Source: an uncultured Bacteroidales bacterium (GTDB lineage Bacteria; Bacteroidota; Bacteroidia; Bacteroidales; Bacteroidaceae). From it: a DNA stretch of 63,630 bases. A model generated the notes under the pieces. That model did not search any database, was not told the DNA's origin, and saw nothing but the letters and a program-made list of their open reading frames with translations. The number at the start of each line of letters is the position of its first letter. The first letter of the stretch is position 1. Positions 47,429 to 56,300 of this stretch are shown in pieces. The position numbers were made by a program, and so were the translations under genes. Where the stretch lies: assembly GCA_902775375.1 (NCBI GenBank), contig CACYLU010000013.1, positions 1 through 63,630 of the forward strand, given 5' to 3'.

Positions 47429-48418
47429 CTATTGCCAAGTCACCAGGTCGCGAGGGAGGTCAATTTTCTTGGCTTCCCCACGAGGACCGTCAACGCAATA
47501 ATGGTTGGCAAGCCGTTCGTCAAACTTGCTGACGAAAGCCTCACGGATGCGCGCACATTTCTCGTTGATAGAGTTGTTGAAAGGGTTGGTGATGTCGTCA
47601 ATGCTCTTTCGGTGAGCAGGTGAAATCATGCCATCCTTCAGTTGAGAGTAAATACCCAACAACTCATCGTGATAGTCAGGCAGATGCTTGAAGATGATGC
47701 CTTCCGGATGGCGTAAGAAGAGAAAGAATACTGCCTTGCTCAGAGGAGCCATCTTAATTTCCATGTTATGATAGTCAGGCAGATAGATGTCATAATCTTT
47801 GGTAATCACCAATCGGCTTAGCTTCTCCTCCTGATGGATCAGCTGTTCCAGAACAGCAACGCTAATCCCCAGTTCACGAAGCTTGGCAATCCTTTCCATC
47901 ACCTCCTTCACCAATTGCCTCGACTCGTAGGTAAAAGCTTTGTCAGCCTCATAGGAAAATAATGAAGGGCCATCCAAAGTATCCGAAGTGTCATCACTGC
48001 CAAATAACTCACCAGAGAGATTATCTAATCCCTTATTATAGCTGTTTAAAAAAATATTCTTTTTTCTCTCCCTTTCTTTTCTTTTTCGCTCTGCTTCTTC
48101 GGCTCTTCTTGTCTTTTCCTCTTCGGACTCCTTGATTAGCCTTAATCTTTCCTCTTCTGCATCTTTACCTGCAAGAATCCTGGCTTCCTGTTCCTTCTGG
48201 TCTTCATCGCTATAGACCATATCCGTTTGAGCATGACATTCATAATCAGCCTCCTCAGCTAAAGATGGGATAGGCAATGCCGACAAGTCAGCGTAAGGGG
48301 CGAAGTATTCCAACACCTCTTTGTCAGTCAGTAATTCCTTATGTTCATGCCCACTATTGATGATAGCATGATCATCTTGAGTCTTAGTAGATTTTTTCCG
48401 TCCGAACTTGAAAAACAT
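47429..48418 (-). CDS. Charged coiled-coil protein of unknown function
   Basis: 329 residues, not assigned to a known family. After a basic start (MFFKFGRKKS), residues about 85-125 form a very charged Arg/Glu/Lys coiled coil (EEERLRLIKESEEEKTRRAE). The C-terminal half (about 170-329) looks like a folded domain with PLSKAVFFLFLRHPEGIIFK and NSINEKCARIREAF, a pattern I associate with uncharacterised Bacteroidales proteins. Convergent with the ftsZ-like gene, 3 nt apart. No signal or membrane segment. Confidence 0.7.
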   Translation of the reverse strand: MFFKFGRKKSTKTQDDHAIINSGHEHKELLTDKEVLEYFAPYADLSALPIPSLAEEADYECHAQTDMVYSDEDQKEQEARILAGKDAEEERLRLIKESEEEKTRRAEEAERKRKERERKKNIFLNSYNKGLDNLSGELFGSDDTSDTLDGPSLFSYEADKAFTYESRQLVKEVMERIAKLRELGISVAVLEQLIHQEEKLSRLVITKDYDIYLPDYHNMEIKMAPLSKAVFFLFLRHPEGIIFKHLPDYHDELLGIYSQLKDGMISPAHRKSIDDITNPFNNSINEKCARIREAFVSKFDERLANHYCVDGPRGEAKKIDLPRDLVTWQ

Positions 48419-48544
48419 AAAACATGGCTTTAATTAACGACAAATATAAGCACAATCTTAATAATCTCAAAATTGCAAGCACGCATCACTTCTTATTTTG
48501 TCGCTCTTATTTAAAACCTATAAGTTGTACATGGGTGTCCCATT
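48419..48544. other. Intergenic DNA without gene
   Basis: Nothing coding recognised. A small hairpin (GGGTGTCC 48533-48540 with GGATACCC 48548-48555, one wobble) lies at the edge of the ORF6N remnant. Confidence 0.5.
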
Positions 48545-48664
48545 TTAGGATACCCTACTGGATAATAGATAGTTGACTTCTTCTTTAGAGAGTTCAAACA
48601 TGAAGTCGGGTGGGAATCTTTCGATATTTCTTCTAACTACTGCTTCTACCTAACCTTGTGACAT
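48545..48664 (-). pseudogene. ORF6N-domain gene remnant
   Basis: Minus-strand translation gives VEAVVRRNIERFPPDFMFEL followed by SKEEVNYLLSSRVS and a stop (48547-48545). RNIERFPxDFMFxLxxEE is the signature of the ORF6N domain, found in phage and mobile-element DNA-binding proteins. An in-frame TAG (48652-48650) and the loss of both flanks show it is a dead fragment of about 40 codons. Confidence 0.75.
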
Positions 48665-48682
48665 TGGCAGATTTATTGTTTT

Positions 48683-48693
48683 GCAAGCCTTGC
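48683..48693. repeat. GCAAGCCTTGC palindrome, copy 2
   Basis: Same 11-mer with the same left flank as copy 1 (AGATTTATTGTTTT) and GAAG on the right. Confidence 0.6.
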
Positions 48694-48741
48694 GAAGAAT
48701 AATAATGAGTATCAAGTTTAATGTAATTCAAATATTATAGC

Positions 48742-48749
48742 TATATTTG
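48742..48749 (+). promoter_or_regulatory. Probable -7 box of the frameshifted gene
   Basis: TATATTTG at 48742-48749, 20 nt before the ATG at 48770. Confidence 0.45.
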
Positions 48750-48769
48750 TTCAACAATAATTTGATAAT

Positions 48770-49674
48770 ATGCCATACCCCCTGCCAGAAAGGAATAAGA
48801 AAATTTCTACCTTGATAAAATGGTTTGTTGAGCGTAAGAAAGGAAAAGTTGTTGCAGCTCGTAAGGAGATACAGCGACGCTTCGATTATTTGGATTGGGA
48901 AGACCAGAAAAAGATAATCTTAGCTTTCCTCAATTCAGGCAAGGGTGATCGTACCTGGGTTTACCCTCATCTCGTGAAGTGCTGGGATGATGAATTCATG
49001 CCAATTGTTAAAGAACTGTTTGAGAAGCATCACGAACAATCGAGCACATGGGCAATTATCCGTTATTTTCCAACTGATTACCTTTTGCAACATATAGAAT
49101 GGTTTTCAGAAGGTCGTGACTATTTCTTCCTTTGCAGGCGACTGGCTTATGACAAGGTATCGATAAAGAGAAACTCTCCCCACGAGAATACCTGACTGTC
49201 TTGATAGAAAAGAATGACCATCTCAAAAATGCAGAGGCACTTGACATTCTGTTTAGAATTCTTCACGATATCGCAACAAAGTACTATTCGGAGTTCGAAG
49301 GAGTGAATAAACTAATAGAAAAAGGTAAACCTTTTGTAGCTTTTGACTTTGCTTATATTCATATCCTCTTCCGACAACTAATTACCCTTAATTGTTTTGG
49401 AGCAATAAAAGAATTTACACATTGGAACAGCTGTCTTTATAGTGCTATTAAAGATAGTCCAGAGTTCAGGCAGCTCAATCAAGATCTTCCTTATGATTAC
49501 AATTCTAGGCGCATCGTTATAGCCAAAAGGTATATTTATCGACTATTGCCAGAAAAATACAAGTCTGCCGATGACAAACTTCCATATGCAAGTGATAAAG
49601 AGATACTTGAAAGAATGAAAAGTAAGAATCCACATCTGGAAACTCTTCTTGACAAACTTGGCTTGAAATCGTAG
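48770..49674 (+). pseudogene. Frameshifted gene of unknown function
   Basis: Two overlapping frames together encode about 300 residues. The first (from ATG 48770, MPYPLPERNKKISTLIKWFV) runs to a stop at 49195. The second is open from 49153 to 49674 and begins QGIDKEKLSPREYLTVLIEK with no start codon. Joining FFLCRRLAYD to QGIDKEKL near 49150-49155 gives a continuous protein, so a one-base indel is likely. The product is helical with no recognised domain. No slippery heptamer is visible, so programmed frameshifting is unlikely. A strong terminator follows. Confidence 0.7.
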
Positions 49675-49731
49675 ATACAAAATGATTTCTACTCCCCGCG
49701 TGACAGAGTGACCGCGTGACAATAGCTAAAT

Positions 49732-49768
49732 AATGGCTTCGCAAGCCTTGCGAAGCCATTTCTTTTTC
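49732..49768 (+). terminator. Terminator with GCAAGCCTTGC core (palindrome copy 3)
   Basis: A 29-nt perfect palindrome: AATGGCTTCGCAAG (49732-49745) and CTTGCGAAGCCATT (49747-49760) around one C, then TCTTTTTC. It contains GCAAGCCTTGC at 49741-49751. Confidence 0.85.
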
Positions 49769-49802
49769 ACATCTCTTTTTATTATTCTATTTTTGGAGAG
49801 TT

Positions 49803-49840
49803 TTTACGAACATAGATTTCGTAAACCTTATCTACCTTCG
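49803..49840 (+). promoter_or_regulatory. Dyad-promoter module, copy A
   Basis: TTTACGAA (49803-49810) and TTCGTAAA (49818-49825) form a perfect 8-bp inverted repeat around CATAGAT. Seven nt later comes a -7-like box TACCTTCG (49833-49840). Copies B and C lie at 60332 and 62688. The usual TTTG -33 box is absent and the dyad occupies its place, so it is probably an operator or activator site. Confidence 0.75.
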
Positions 49841-49865
49841 CAACGTGAAACATAAAACGGTGACT

Positions 49866-50072
49866 ATGGAAATTGAAAAACATAAAGGTTGGAATGAGTG
49901 CAATAAAAACATCTTTTGTTCGATAGAAGCAGATGATGTTACTAAAGATAGGTGGGATAGTGACACAAACAGCTTTAATTGTGAGTATAGTATGCGGTTT
50001 TCATTATCACTTCTTCAACTATGTTTAAATAAAATAAAGTATCATATGAAAATATACCCTGCATCCTGTTGA
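49866..50072 (+). CDS. Possible small protein, unknown
   Basis: A 68-codon frame from the ATG at 49866, 26 nt after the -7-like box of dyad copy A. The product (MEIEKHKGWNECNKNIFCSI...) has four Cys but no recognised motif. It may be a real small gene, a leader, or chance. If transcribed, the transcript could continue into the WYL gene 47 nt downstream. Confidence 0.35.
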   Translation: MEIEKHKGWNECNKNIFCSIEADDVTKDRWDSDTNSFNCEYSMRFSLSLLQLCLNKIKYHMKIYPASC

Positions 50073-50091
50073 TTATTTAAAACTAATTATT

Positions 50092-50099
50092 TACATTTG
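50092..50099 (+). promoter_or_regulatory. Probable -7 box of the WYL-led operon
   Basis: TACATTTG at 50092-50099, 20 nt before the ATG at 50120. No clear -33 box. Confidence 0.45.
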
Positions 50100-50119
50100 A
50101 AATCGAAAAGTTAGCGACT

Positions 50120-51175
50120 ATGCCAACAACAAAGAATGTTTTAGCGAGGTATGTGTATTTAGACAAGCTTTTGTCTGACCGCTATCACTATTATGATAGG
50201 AAAACTCTTACGGAAAAGGTGAATGAAATGCTCGAAACAGATGGCTTTAAGAAAGTCGATAAGCGAACTGTTGAGTATGACATCATTGATTTGCAAGATG
50301 CCCCCTTTAATGCACCCATTATGGAGTTTAAGAAGGAAGGCAAGAATATAGTAACTTATAGAGACTGTACTTTTTCTATATTTAAAAAGGAGATGACTGA
50401 TGACGAGAAGTATCTGTTATCTGAGGTTTTATCTATTCTTGGTCAGTTTGATGGACTCCCAGACATTGAAGGGTTGGATAGGTTAAAGAAGAGTGTCAAC
50501 ATCAAGCATAACAGGGAGATTGTGTCTTTCACCAAGAATCCATTGAAAACATCTACCATCTTCGGTGAATTGTTTAATGCCATTTCGCATAAACAAGTTA
50601 TCGAATTATATTATCATAAGTTCAACAATCCCAACGAAGACCGTCCTGTAGTGCTATATCCTTACCTATTGAAAGAGTATAGTAATAGGTGGTATTTATT
50701 TGCTGTCAAGAGTGACGGCAAAGAAAGACTTTATGCATTAGATAGGATAATCAAAAGTGTACCTTTACCAGCAATAGAATATATTGAATACGAAGGGGAT
50801 ATTAATGAACGCTTCGAAGATATTGTTGGAGTAACATTAAATGAGGATAAACCAGTTGAGCATGTCCTGTTTTGGGTAGCCGACGAGACAAAAGAGTGGG
50901 TGATGACCAAGCTCATACATGAATCTCAGAAACATTATAAAGGCAAGAAAGAGGCAGAGCTAAGAAAGAAATACCCCTCTTTGCAAGGAGGTGCTTTCTT
51001 CTCCATCGATTGTAGAGAGAACTACGAACTCATTACCGATTTGTGTTACTACGGAAAAGACCTTTTAGTATTAGAATCTGATGGGATTGTAAAGGGCGAG
51101 GTAGTTAAGTGGATTAAGGAGATGTGTGATGGGTATATTAACTTAAATAATTATAGAATTTCAAATAACGTATAA
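50120..51175 (+). CDS. WYL-domain transcriptional regulator
   Basis: 351 residues. N-terminal helix-turn-helix-like part (residues about 1-75: ARYVYLDKLLSDRYHYYDRKTLTEKV ... DKRTVEYDI), then a WYL domain around 155-235 (VIELYYHKFNN ... YPYLLKEYSNRWYLFAVKSDGKERLYALDRI) and a WCX-like C-terminal extension. WYL proteins bind nucleic acid or nucleotide ligands and often control phage-defence operons. First gene of a six-gene run with gaps of 2-24 nt, so it probably regulates the operon; dyad copy A, 300 bp upstream, is a candidate binding site. Confidence 0.88.
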   Translation: MPTTKNVLARYVYLDKLLSDRYHYYDRKTLTEKVNEMLETDGFKKVDKRTVEYDIIDLQDAPFNAPIMEFKKEGKNIVTYRDCTFSIFKKEMTDDEKYLLSEVLSILGQFDGLPDIEGLDRLKKSVNIKHNREIVSFTKNPLKTSTIFGELFNAISHKQVIELYYHKFNNPNEDRPVVLYPYLLKEYSNRWYLFAVKSDGKERLYALDRIIKSVPLPAIEYIEYEGDINERFEDIVGVTLNEDKPVEHVLFWVADETKEWVMTKLIHESQKHYKGKKEAELRKKYPSLQGGAFFSIDCRENYELITDLCYYGKDLLVLESDGIVKGEVVKWIKEMCDGYINLNNYRISNNV

Positions 51176-51185
51176 TAAAGAGGTT

Positions 51186-52313
51186 ATGGGACTTTTAGAT
51201 CTTATTTTCGGTAATAAAAAGAAAGAGCAAGAGCAGCTTCGTCTTGAAGAGGAAGCTAGGCATAAATATGTTCAACAAAGGATTAGTCATATTCAAAAAA
51301 TGGTTGAACTTATGGCTGGGGAGAAAAGTCTATCTTCGCAAGATATTGCTTACCTCGCAGTATTCAGTGCATCATGGTGCGGTCCCTCAAAGCGCTTTAT
51401 TAAGGAGATAAATGAAGCTGGCATTAATAATTATACCTATATAGATGTGGATAAGGAAGAGGATCTGTCTGTTAAGTTTGGTATTAGGTCGATTCCAACA
51501 ACCTTACTTATTGATAGTAATAATACTGTCATAAAGAAATGGGTAGGATATGACGATGAAGATCCAGGACAATCCAAGTTCGTTAATTTCATAAAGAACT
51601 ATAAGGGTAGAATTGTACCTTATAAAAATGGAATTCAATCATCGGCTCCTACTGCTGAAAGAAAAAGTCAGCCAAAAATCGTTCCGAATCATTTTGGACA
51701 AGAACAAATAGTAGAAGACCATAGAACAACTTTTTATGAGTTAGAGAATATCAAATATCGTTCAATGGGAGGTGATTTAATGTTAGCTCCATACGACTTT
51801 AATTTTTATCTTGAAGCCCTTGATGCCAAAATCCTACCGATGCTTACAAATACTGACAGAATCCGTCGATTCCTTCCTGGGCTTGGGTTTGATGACGAAG
51901 AATCCACAAAGAAACATCTTAAAGGGTATCTTCTTCAAACTGAGAATCAGCTTGGGGTTGCCTATTTTATACGATTAAAGAATTTGCCTATCGGGTTAGT
52001 TCATGTTGATACACCTCTATATAATGAAAAAGTAATAGGAAAAGCAATATGGACAATTGACTTTTTTATAGCAGAAAATTTCGAGCATAAAGGCATAATG
52101 TTTAATGCAGTTGTAAGAGTGTTAAATGAAATGAAAAATGCTATGGGTGCTAAAGTTGTATATGCTCTTGTTGATCGAGATAATATTGACTGTGTTAATT
52201 TTATGAGTAAAGGGCTTTTCAAAAGAGTTTCCTCCGATGGTTTCATTAACAAAGGTGGAGGTGTCCCTCCTTTTGTATATATGATTGATATCGAACATAC
52301 GCAATTTATATGA
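51186..52313 (+). CDS. Thioredoxin-GNAT acetyltransferase fusion protein
   Basis: 375 residues. A charged helix (1-45) is followed by a thioredoxin fold (about 50-140: VFSASWCGPSKRFIKEI, YIDVDKEEDLSVKFGIRSIPTTLLID). The active site is WCGPS, Cys65 with Ser68 in place of the second Cys, so it can form mixed disulfides but not act as a normal reductase. After a linker, residues about 190-375 form a GNAT acetyltransferase (IDFFIAENFEHKGIMFNAVVRVLNEM, VYALVDRDNIDCVNFMSKGLF). I know of no characterised protein with this order. It lies 10 nt behind the WYL gene and 10 nt before the DUF1848 gene. Target unknown. Confidence 0.8.
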   Translation: MGLLDLIFGNKKKEQEQLRLEEEARHKYVQQRISHIQKMVELMAGEKSLSSQDIAYLAVFSASWCGPSKRFIKEINEAGINNYTYIDVDKEEDLSVKFGIRSIPTTLLIDSNNTVIKKWVGYDDEDPGQSKFVNFIKNYKGRIVPYKNGIQSSAPTAERKSQPKIVPNHFGQEQIVEDHRTTFYELENIKYRSMGGDLMLAPYDFNFYLEALDAKILPMLTNTDRIRRFLPGLGFDDEESTKKHLKGYLLQTENQLGVAYFIRLKNLPIGLVHVDTPLYNEKVIGKAIWTIDFFIAENFEHKGIMFNAVVRVLNEMKNAMGAKVVYALVDRDNIDCVNFMSKGLFKRVSSDGFINKGGGVPPFVYMIDIEHTQFI

Positions 52314-52323
52314 AATTAATACT

Positions 52324-53388
52324 ATGGCTACGTGGCAACATATAAACATTATTGTTAATGGTCAGCTTGTGAAAGCGCAGGCACCCCTAATTGTATCTGC
52401 GAGTAGGAGTACTGACATACCTGCTTTCTATGCTGATTGGTTCTTCCATCGCATGCAAAAAGGATATTCTGCATGGACCAACCCATTCAATGGCGTGAAG
52501 TCATATGTTTCATACGAAAAGACTCGCTTTATTGTGTTTTGGTCAAAGAATCCACGCCCATTGTTGCCATATCTGCATATCCTGGAGGAACGTAATATCA
52601 AATGCTACGTTCAATATACATTGAATGACTATGAGCAAGAGAAACTAGAAAAGGTTCCCTCTCTTGCTTTCCGTATAGAAACATTCAAGCAATTAGTTGA
52701 GCAATTAGGCAAAGGAGCAGTAATCTGGAGGTTTGATCCCATGATACTGACTGACGATATATCTGTTGATGACTTGCTTCGAAAAGTTCAGAATATCGGT
52801 GACCAGCTAAAAGGCTATACGGAAAAACTGGTATTCAGCTATGCTGATATTGGTTTGTATAAGAAAGTTAAGAGCAATCTCGAAAAGAGTGGTGTACCTT
52901 ATCATGAATGGAAAATGGGGCAAATGGAGGATTTTGCAGAAAAACTGTCAACCATGAATAGTGAAAGAGGTTGGAACTACCAGTTGGCAACCTGTGGCGA
53001 GAAGATAGACATTGATAAGTACGGTATTCTACACAATCGCTGTATTGATGGAGACTTGATAACTCGTCTTGCATGGGATGATAAGGAACTGATGGACTTC
53101 ATGAAGGTTAAGATAGAGGATATACCTTCACCATCATTGTTTGGTGAACCAGAACTCCCGCAAGGGGCAATACCATTACCTAAGAACCATTATTTTATAA
53201 GTACTCACAAGAAAGATCCTGGACAACGTCAGTTTTGTGAGTGCATGGCCTCAAAAGACATTGGGGAATACAATACTTGTCCACATCTGTGTGAGTATTG
53301 CTATGCGAATACTACAAAAGAATTGGCTTTGCAAAATTGGAAGCGTCATAAAGAAAATAAATATTCGGAAACAATAACAGGGAAATAG
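52324..53388 (+). CDS. DUF1848-family protein with C-terminal CX3CX2C cluster motif
   Basis: 354 residues from the ATG at 52324; an earlier start at 52285 would overlap the previous gene. LIVSASRSTDIPAFYADWFF at the start, YTEKLVFSYADIGLYKKV, and the C-terminal FCECMASKDIGEYNTC followed by PHLCEYCYAN define DUF1848. Cys305, Cys307, Cys319, Cys323 and Cys326 include a CX3CX2C spacing identical to the radical-SAM cluster motif, so a 4Fe-4S site is likely. No function is established for the family. It ends 2 nt before the giant helicase gene. Confidence 0.82.
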   Translation: MATWQHINIIVNGQLVKAQAPLIVSASRSTDIPAFYADWFFHRMQKGYSAWTNPFNGVKSYVSYEKTRFIVFWSKNPRPLLPYLHILEERNIKCYVQYTLNDYEQEKLEKVPSLAFRIETFKQLVEQLGKGAVIWRFDPMILTDDISVDDLLRKVQNIGDQLKGYTEKLVFSYADIGLYKKVKSNLEKSGVPYHEWKMGQMEDFAEKLSTMNSERGWNYQLATCGEKIDIDKYGILHNRCIDGDLITRLAWDDKELMDFMKVKIEDIPSPSLFGEPELPQGAIPLPKNHYFISTHKKDPGQRQFCECMASKDIGEYNTCPHLCEYCYANTTKELALQNWKRHKENKYSETITGK

Positions 53389-53390
53389 AA

Positions 53391-56300
53391 ATGCCAGATT
53401 TTATTCAAACATTTAGACAAAAAGGTGACTTGTCGTTTTTGGGGATGAGGAATTCCGCACTATCTTTACTCCCATCTGACATAATGGAACGTAACCGACT
53501 ATATAACGACCTTAAGCGAGGCACTGGCATATTGGACGACGATGATCACCTTAACATGTATCTTCATAGTTTTGGTAAGATGCACAAGGCAAAACTAGAT
53601 GCAGCTTTCCGAAGTATACCAAATCCTAATGGATTGTTTGAGTCTGACATTGAGATATATGACTGGGGTTGTGGTCAGGGTACAGCAACTATTTGTTTGT
53701 TTGATTTTATAAGAGAAAATGGTATTGAAGAGCACATTAATTCTATTACTTTTATTGACCCATCAGTAGCTGCAGTTAACAGAGCTTCTGAGGTTGTTGG
53801 ATGTTATGGTACATATTACATAAATGAAGTAACCAAGTCTTTTGATGATTTGACTGTTGATGATTTCCCTAAATCAAATAATAAGAAATTACACCTTTTT
53901 AGTAATATCCTTGATGTTGAGGCATTTGACTTGGCACAATTTATACAATTATTCCAAAACTCATTTAATGGTGAAAACTTTTTTATATGCGTTGGACCAT
54001 ATTATAGTAATAATCGAAGGGTAGATGAATTTATAGCAGCCATCGAACCTGACACTACATTCGCAACTGTAAATAAAGAACAAGGTGAATGGCAGAATGA
54101 CTGGACTATTTCTTTGAGAGTTTTTAATAAGAATATTAATCGTATTGAATCAATACATGATATCAGGCAACGCATTATAGAATCTCACAAGAAAACACAA
54201 TTCTTTGCAGGTTATATTTTAGATGCTGTAGCAGAAGAATACAAAGGAACTGATATTGAAAAAGAGACGGAAGAGCTTTACAAATCTCTTTCTTCTTTTG
54301 ATGTTAAATCAAATGTTTCACTTGATTCTGTTACAGAATGTGACTCAAAATTAGCCGTACTAGCAAATGTGGTTTCTAGAGGTTTACCAACAAAAGCTCC
54401 AATACTTCTGGAGAACTTGTTTTCCGAGTTTTTTCACATATCAAACAAACCAGAAGAAGGCTCTGATGTGTTAGAATATCATTCTACGCATAACATTGAT
54501 GCTAAAACGATTGAAGAGGCTTTGCATATAATTGATCCACGATTTGATGTGGATTCATATGATGGCGATATGCTGGAGAGTGGTTTCGAAAAGGCATTTG
54601 TTGGTGATTATCTTAAAGGCACAGAGAACGAATATCTCATTCAGTTATTAGAACCACAGCGTATACTCTCGTCTATTGTAAGTATCCCTGATAGAAAGTT
54701 TAGCAAAGACCAACGGGTTGATTTTGCACTTGAAATTCCTTATGGTGATACTAAAACTGGTTTTATAGTAGAGATAGATGGTAAACAATATCATTCAAAT
54801 ATTTTCCAGCGACTTAGAGATGAAAATCGAGATAGGATGACTTCGAGAAGTGGTTGGAATACTTATCGTATCAATCAATTAGAGAGTAGTAACTTCCTAA
54901 GTGTTTGGCAAATGGAAGTAGCTACTAATAAATATCTTAATATTGTAAAGAAGAACTACACAAAAGTTCTGTCTGGTTCTTGGAATATAGTTTTACAGAT
55001 TGTACTAGCCCCACTTGCTATCGCACGCATTGAAAGAATGTTGATAGAGGCAATGATGGCAGGAGTGTTGCAACTATCTGCTAAAAAATGGGATATAGCT
55101 GTTGTAGAGAGAGATGTGCCGTGTGCCGCTATCGCCATACAGGATTTGGTTGATAAATTTTCTAATCTTTGTAAACTAGCCGGAACATCTGACTATTTAC
55201 CTGAGGTAAATCTTACAATCATTTCAACTAAGGAGTTTATATCTTCTCCTTTACATTTGAAAAGAAAAGTAGTTGGTGATATTCCTAATTTGCATTTTGA
55301 TCTCTGCATTGATATTTCCATGTTGCTTCGCGACAATATCGATGCTTTGCCGCTCAATGTGGAAGCAGATACCGTTTATGTAATTCGATCCTCCCATTAC
55401 AAGAAAAGGGAAAGAGTTATATGTGCTTCAGAAAATATTGTTTACCCATCATTCGTGACTAAGGAAAGTTCTGGTATTTATAATAGTATAATAGGACGAG
55501 AGGAATTATTGAAATATTTTCTTCAAGATATATTTAGAAAGAGACTTTTTCGACCAGGTCAGTTGCCTATATTAAGCCACATCCTTACAGACAGAACAAC
55601 TATAGGATTACTTCCTACTGGAGGAGGAAAATCTCTTACATATCAGTTGTCTTGTCTTCTACAACCAGGCGTTTCTATTATTGTTGATCCACTTGTTTCT
55701 TTGATGGTAGACCAAGTGAGGAGTTTACACGATATTCGTATTGATGCTTGTGAGTGTGTCCATAGTGGACTAACAATCGAGGAGAAAATGAAAAAAATAA
55801 GTTTGCTCCAACAGGGGGCTACCTTATTTATGTTACTATCTCCAGAAAGGTTTATGATGGAAAACTTCCGAGATAGTCTAATAACAATGACAGAAAAGAA
55901 TCATGTTTTTTTCTCATATGGTGTCATAGATGAAGTACATTGTGTTTCAGAATGGGGTCACGATTTCCGTCCTTCTTATCTGCATCTCGGTCGTAATATG
56001 ATTAGTTTTATGCAGACAAAGTCGAAAAAGCCTCTCTCTTTAGTAGGCTTGACAGCCACCGCATCTTTTGACGTTCTTGCAGATGTTGAAAGAGAACTAA
56101 CGATGGGAGGTAATTTGTCGATTGATAGCGAAACAATTATCCGACCAGAGGATGATACACGTCCAGAGCTTTCATATCGTATAATCAAAGTCAATCCTTC
56201 TTTTGATGAATTGAGAGATCCTGTTGAGCAATATAAACTTTGTTGTAATACAGATTGGGATCTGAGGGGTATCGTGGCTGAATGTAAGAAAAAGTCATTA

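Noticed and set aside
48770-49674. Programmed frameshift
   Set aside because: No slippery heptamer or downstream structure at the junction near 49150.
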